A stretch of DNA of 7,806 nucleotides from positions 1 through 7,806 of the forward strand of contig DHMB01000057.1 in assembly GCA_002405565.1 (NCBI GenBank), in the 5' to 3' direction. The notes under the pieces were generated by a model that did not search any database, was not told where the DNA came from, and was given only the letters and a program-made list of their open reading frames with translations. The stretch is from Clostridiales bacterium UBA4653 (GTDB taxonomy: Bacteria; Bacillota; Clostridia; Oscillospirales; CAG-272). Numbering within the stretch: position 1 is the stretch's first letter; every line of letters starts with the position of its first letter. Position numbers and translations under genes: made by a program. Below, piece after piece: positions 6,147-7,806 of this stretch.

Positions 6147-6699
6147 ACTGTTTATTCCAGTGAAAGAGCGTTTTTATATCCGGCTCGGTTCCGCGCCCGG
6201 AAAGATGAATGATAAGCTCCTCCGTCGACGCAACCGCGCCTATAAGGCAGACGGCAACGCAATACCCAAAGCAAACCGAAGAAAACATAAAATAAGGGAC
6301 AAGGAACACCGCCGCGCCCGTCAGCTTGTTCATATATGTATGAAGCGAGGCGAATTTTCCGTATTTTATAAGCGCCGCAAGATATGAGCCGAGGCGGATG
6401 ACAACCGCCGTAGCCGCATATATCCATATCCGCTTCGGGAGCATTTTGAAGAGCCGCGGAAAAAGGCGGATTATCATCGCGGCATAGAAAAGCAGGTCGG
6501 CGACGGAGTCCAGCCGGGCACCCTTTTCGCTTGACGTGTGCGTTCGCCTTGCGATGAAACCGTCGAGAACGTCCGTCACACCCGCAAAGGTATAAAGTGC
6601 GAAAAATCCGGCAGAGAGAGGCTCTGTGAAAACCATTGCGACCGTCTCCGCTATGCGCATGCAGGTTACGGCGTTCGCCGAAATTATGACCTTTTTCAA
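6145..6699 (-). CDS. CDP-alcohol phosphatidyltransferase family membrane protein
   Basis: This 184-residue integral membrane enzyme would transfer a phosphatidyl or similar phospho-alcohol group from a CDP-linked donor, a step in phospholipid synthesis. The family signature is complete: D43, D46-G47, A50-R51, then eight residues to G60, D64 and D68, which bind the metal ions and the CDP moiety. Several hydrophobic segments follow (about 66-80, 90-110, 125-155). Length fits PgsA-like phosphatidylglycerophosphate synthases, but the exact alcohol acceptor cannot be told, so no symbol is given. The start is TTG at 6699-6697, supported by AGGGGG 7 nt upstream and by the family-like NAVTCMRI N-terminus. 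The TTG overlaps the TGA of the upstream small gene in a TTGA junction, which implies translational coupling. The next in-frame Met (residue 14) would remove part of the first membrane segment. Confidence 0.86.
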   Translation of the reverse strand: MKKVIISANAVTCMRIAETVAMVFTEPLSAGFFALYTFAGVTDVLDGFIARRTHTSSEKGARLDSVADLLFYAAMIIRLFPRLFKMLPKRIWIYAATAVVIRLGSYLAALIKYGKFASLHTYMNKLTGAAVFLVPYFMFSSVCFGYCVAVCLIGAVASTEELIIHLSGRGTEPDIKTLFHWNKQ

Positions 6700-6914
6700 G
6701 CTCCCGCCCCCTTTTCTCTTTCAAAAATCACGGTCTTTTCCTTCATCGATATCTTTTTCACTCCCCAGCCGAATTCCGAAAGCTCCTTTTTGTATGTCAG
6801 AAAAGAATGGTCGATGGGAAAGCCGCAGATCTGCCCGATTTCGTCAAACGAAAGCGAAAGCTCATCCTTCCCGCTCGCAAAAACATATTCCCAAAGCACG
6901 GAATATTTGCTCAT
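6696..6914 (-). CDS. Small 72-residue protein of unknown function
   Basis: The protein begins MSKYSVLWEYV, followed by LSLSFDEIGQICGFPIDHSFLTYKKEL and a C-terminal beta-rich stretch KKISMKEKTVIFE. There is no signal peptide or membrane segment, so it is probably cytoplasmic. From memory, the 'SKY..L..Y...LSF.EI..I.GFP' pattern resembles short DUF7662-type proteins, but I could not test this. A consensus GGAGG lies 4 nt before the ATG. It is the first gene of a two-gene unit, translationally coupled to the phosphatidyltransferase and driven by the strong promoter at 6949-6977. The function is unknown; the coupling suggests a partner or regulator of membrane-lipid synthesis, or just shared expression. 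Confidence 0.82.
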   Translation of the reverse strand: MSKYSVLWEYVFASGKDELSLSFDEIGQICGFPIDHSFLTYKKELSEFGWGVKKISMKEKTVIFEREKGAGA

Positions 6915-6936
6915 ATGACCTCCGGAAAAACGTTAT

Positions 6937-6950
6937 ATATCATATGATAT
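6937..6950. promoter_or_regulatory. 14-bp palindrome over the transcription start (operator-like)
   Basis: ATATCATATGATAT is a perfect palindrome. It covers the downstream end of the -10 element and the predicted start site (about 6941-6943) of the small gene. Position and perfect symmetry suit a repressor dimer. AT-rich promoter DNA produces short palindromes easily, so the operator role is inference. Confidence 0.45.
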
Positions 6951-6977
6951 TATACACGTCCCGCGCGGTTCTGTCAA
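6949..6977 (-). promoter_or_regulatory. Perfect-consensus sigma-70/sigma-A promoter
   Basis: Read on the - strand, TTGACA (6977-6972) and TATAAT (6954-6949) are separated by exactly 17 nt. Both hexamers match the housekeeping consensus at every base. The predicted start is near 6942, giving a 5' leader of about 28 nt to the 72-residue gene. The -35 lies only 12 nt beyond the T-tract of the upstream terminator. Confidence 0.9.
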
Positions 6978-6989
6978 GGCGTAAACCGC

Positions 6990-7015
6990 AAAAAACGCCC
7001 CCGAAAGGGCGTTTT
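6990..7015 (-). terminator. Intrinsic terminator of the peptidoglycan-binding genes
   Basis: On the - strand, AAAACGCCC (7015-7007), a 6-nt loop and GGGCGTTTT (7000-6992) form a 9-bp stem, running into a T-tract (6995-6990). It begins 7 nt after the TAG of the upstream gene and insulates it from the next promoter. Confidence 0.88.
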
Positions 7016-7022
7016 GGGGGCT

Positions 7023-7550
7023 CTATGACGTGTAATTTTCGTTATTTGCAAAGACGTTATAGCTGGTGGCAAGGGCGTCCCATGTCTTTTTGTCGACGTT
7101 GCCCGTCTCCTCAATCCGATGATAATACTGAAACAGCTTGACGCCCTCGTATGTGGCGTTATCATATGTTCCCGTCACCTCAACGTCTTCAAGCCCGTCA
7201 TAGGTGTGCGAAATGTCGCCGAGTATCACCTGTATCACATAGACAAGCGAGCTTTTTTCCCCGGGCTTTATGACGTAATCCACGCCGGGGAAAATATTTA
7301 TCATCTTTCCGCCCGCCGCACCGTCCCGCGCAAGCGCCGATTCCGCCCTGAGCGCGTTCCAGGTCGCAAAGTCCGCGGTGCCCGTCGGGGCAAGCCCCAT
7401 CTGTCGCTGAAAAATACGCAGTGCGTCAGTCGTTTCCCTGCCGAACACCCCGTCCGGATTTATCCTCGGGATGTCCGTGTGTATATATGACACAGCCCGC
7501 AGCATTTTCTGGAGCTCCGTCACCTGTGTTTTTTTACTGCTGTCCGTCAT
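7023..7550 (-). CDS. Protein with two peptidoglycan-binding-like domains
   Basis: The 175 residues hold two PG_binding_1-type three-helix modules. The first (about 11-68) carries the hallmark PDGVFGRETTDALRIFQRQMG and ends in TWNAL. The second (about 100-164) is more divergent (VTGTYDNATYEGVKLFQ, ending TWDAL). They are joined by a Gly-rich and hydrophobic linker (about 76-98). I see no signal peptide, membrane anchor or catalytic domain, so how it would reach the wall is unclear. Such modules occur in clostridial cell-wall and spore-cortex proteins; a wall-binding role is inferred. The ATG at 7550-7548 is chosen because AAGGAG lies 6 nt upstream. The same frame stays open for 37 more codons, but these have no family likeness and overlap the upstream gene. 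The start overlaps the end of that gene by 17 nt. Confidence 0.83.
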   Translation of the reverse strand: MTDSSKKTQVTELQKMLRAVSYIHTDIPRINPDGVFGRETTDALRIFQRQMGLAPTGTADFATWNALRAESALARDGAAGGKMINIFPGVDYVIKPGEKSSLVYVIQVILGDISHTYDGLEDVEVTGTYDNATYEGVKLFQYYHRIEETGNVDKKTWDALATSYNVFANNENYTS

Positions 7551-7806
7551 CGCCGTCTCCTTCCGACAAAACCTCTCCCGCATATTGATATTCGCTTCTC
7601 GTGTTACCGTCGACCTGCGAATAAGCGTCCGCGAGCTCCGTCCAGAGCACAGGCCCGACAACCCCGCTTATGAGCAGTCCGAAAACCGCCTGCGCGGCAT
7701 AGACTGCGTTTCTCGTGTCCGTGCCGAACACTCCGTCGACAGCCACCTGCGGTATCTGCGGATAAATTTCGTGCGCGGCATTTATATACCGCTGTAAAAT
7801 TTCAAG
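7534..7806 (-). CDS. Peptidoglycan-binding-repeat protein, 5' part outside the window
   Basis: The frame is open from the window edge to the TAA at 7536-7534, giving 90 visible C-terminal residues. They begin LEILQRYINAAHEIYPQIP and continue VAVDGVFGTDTRNAVYAAQ to VVGPVLWTELADAY, which is one complete clostridial peptidoglycan-binding repeat. An acidic, Gly-rich tail (SEGDGDDGQQ) follows. The GTG at 7746 is internal. Family members usually carry several such repeats, sometimes behind a catalytic or SpoIID-like domain, and that part is missing here. It overlaps the next gene by 17 nt in another frame, so the two are probably an operon of related wall-binding proteins. Confidence 0.85.
   Translation of the reverse strand, partial: LEILQRYINAAHEIYPQIPQVAVDGVFGTDTRNAVYAAQAVFGLLISGVVGPVLWTELADAYSQVDGNTRSEYQYAGEVLSEGDGDDGQQ

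Noticed and set aside
6626..7141. 171-codon + strand frame across the small gene, promoter and terminator
   Set aside because: It crosses a clear - strand promoter and terminator and encodes a low-complexity basic protein with no family likeness, opposite well-supported - strand genes.
7529..7550. Programmed frameshift joining the two peptidoglycan-binding genes at an A7 run
   Set aside because: The A-run starts within or after the upstream stop codon, no canonical slippery heptamer precedes it, and the downstream gene has its own strong AAGGAG and ATG.

Overview
The window reads as a chromosomal segment of an anaerobic Gram-positive bacterium of the class Clostridia (Bacillota). This is inferred from the purine-rich AGGAG-type ribosome binding sites, the peptidoglycan-binding repeats of the clostridial 'YPxIPxVxxDGVFG' type, the fused E1 dehydrogenase and the moderate GC content. 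No taxonomic marker gene is present.

Left part (1-6146, + strand): the 3' part of a DeoR-family regulator is followed by three genes that together encode a complete 2-oxoacid (or acetoin-type) dehydrogenase complex in the unusual order E2, E3, E1. The E2 acyltransferase carries one lipoyl domain. E3 is a dihydrolipoamide dehydrogenase without its own lipoyl domain. E1 is a single 823-residue polypeptide joining the alpha and beta halves. E1 would decarboxylate the 2-oxoacid on thiamine diphosphate and acylate the E2 lipoyl arm, E2 would pass the acyl group to CoA, and E3 would reoxidise the arm with NAD+. The true substrate is not visible. A strong bidirectional terminator closes the operon.

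The most interesting signal is in the three leaders of these genes. Just upstream of each start codon lies a predicted H-type RNA pseudoknot with nearly the same geometry: loop 1 of 2 nt, loop 2 of 1 nt, an A-rich loop 3 of 11, 11 and 12 nt, and 16, 16 and 19 nt from the knot to the ATG. The helix sequences differ from copy to copy while pairing is kept. Two copies, before E3 and E1, are also preceded by the same AT-rich palindrome. This looks like a repeated, gene-by-gene cis-regulatory RNA that I do not recognise.

Right part (6145-7806, - strand): a convergent two-gene unit encodes a small 72-residue protein of unknown function and a CDP-alcohol phosphatidyltransferase. The two are translationally coupled through a TTGA overlap and driven by a perfect-consensus promoter with a 14-bp palindrome over the start site. 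Upstream of it are two overlapping genes for peptidoglycan-binding-repeat proteins, the first cut by the window edge, ending in their own terminator. I see no tRNA, rRNA, CRISPR array, insertion sequence or phage integration site.
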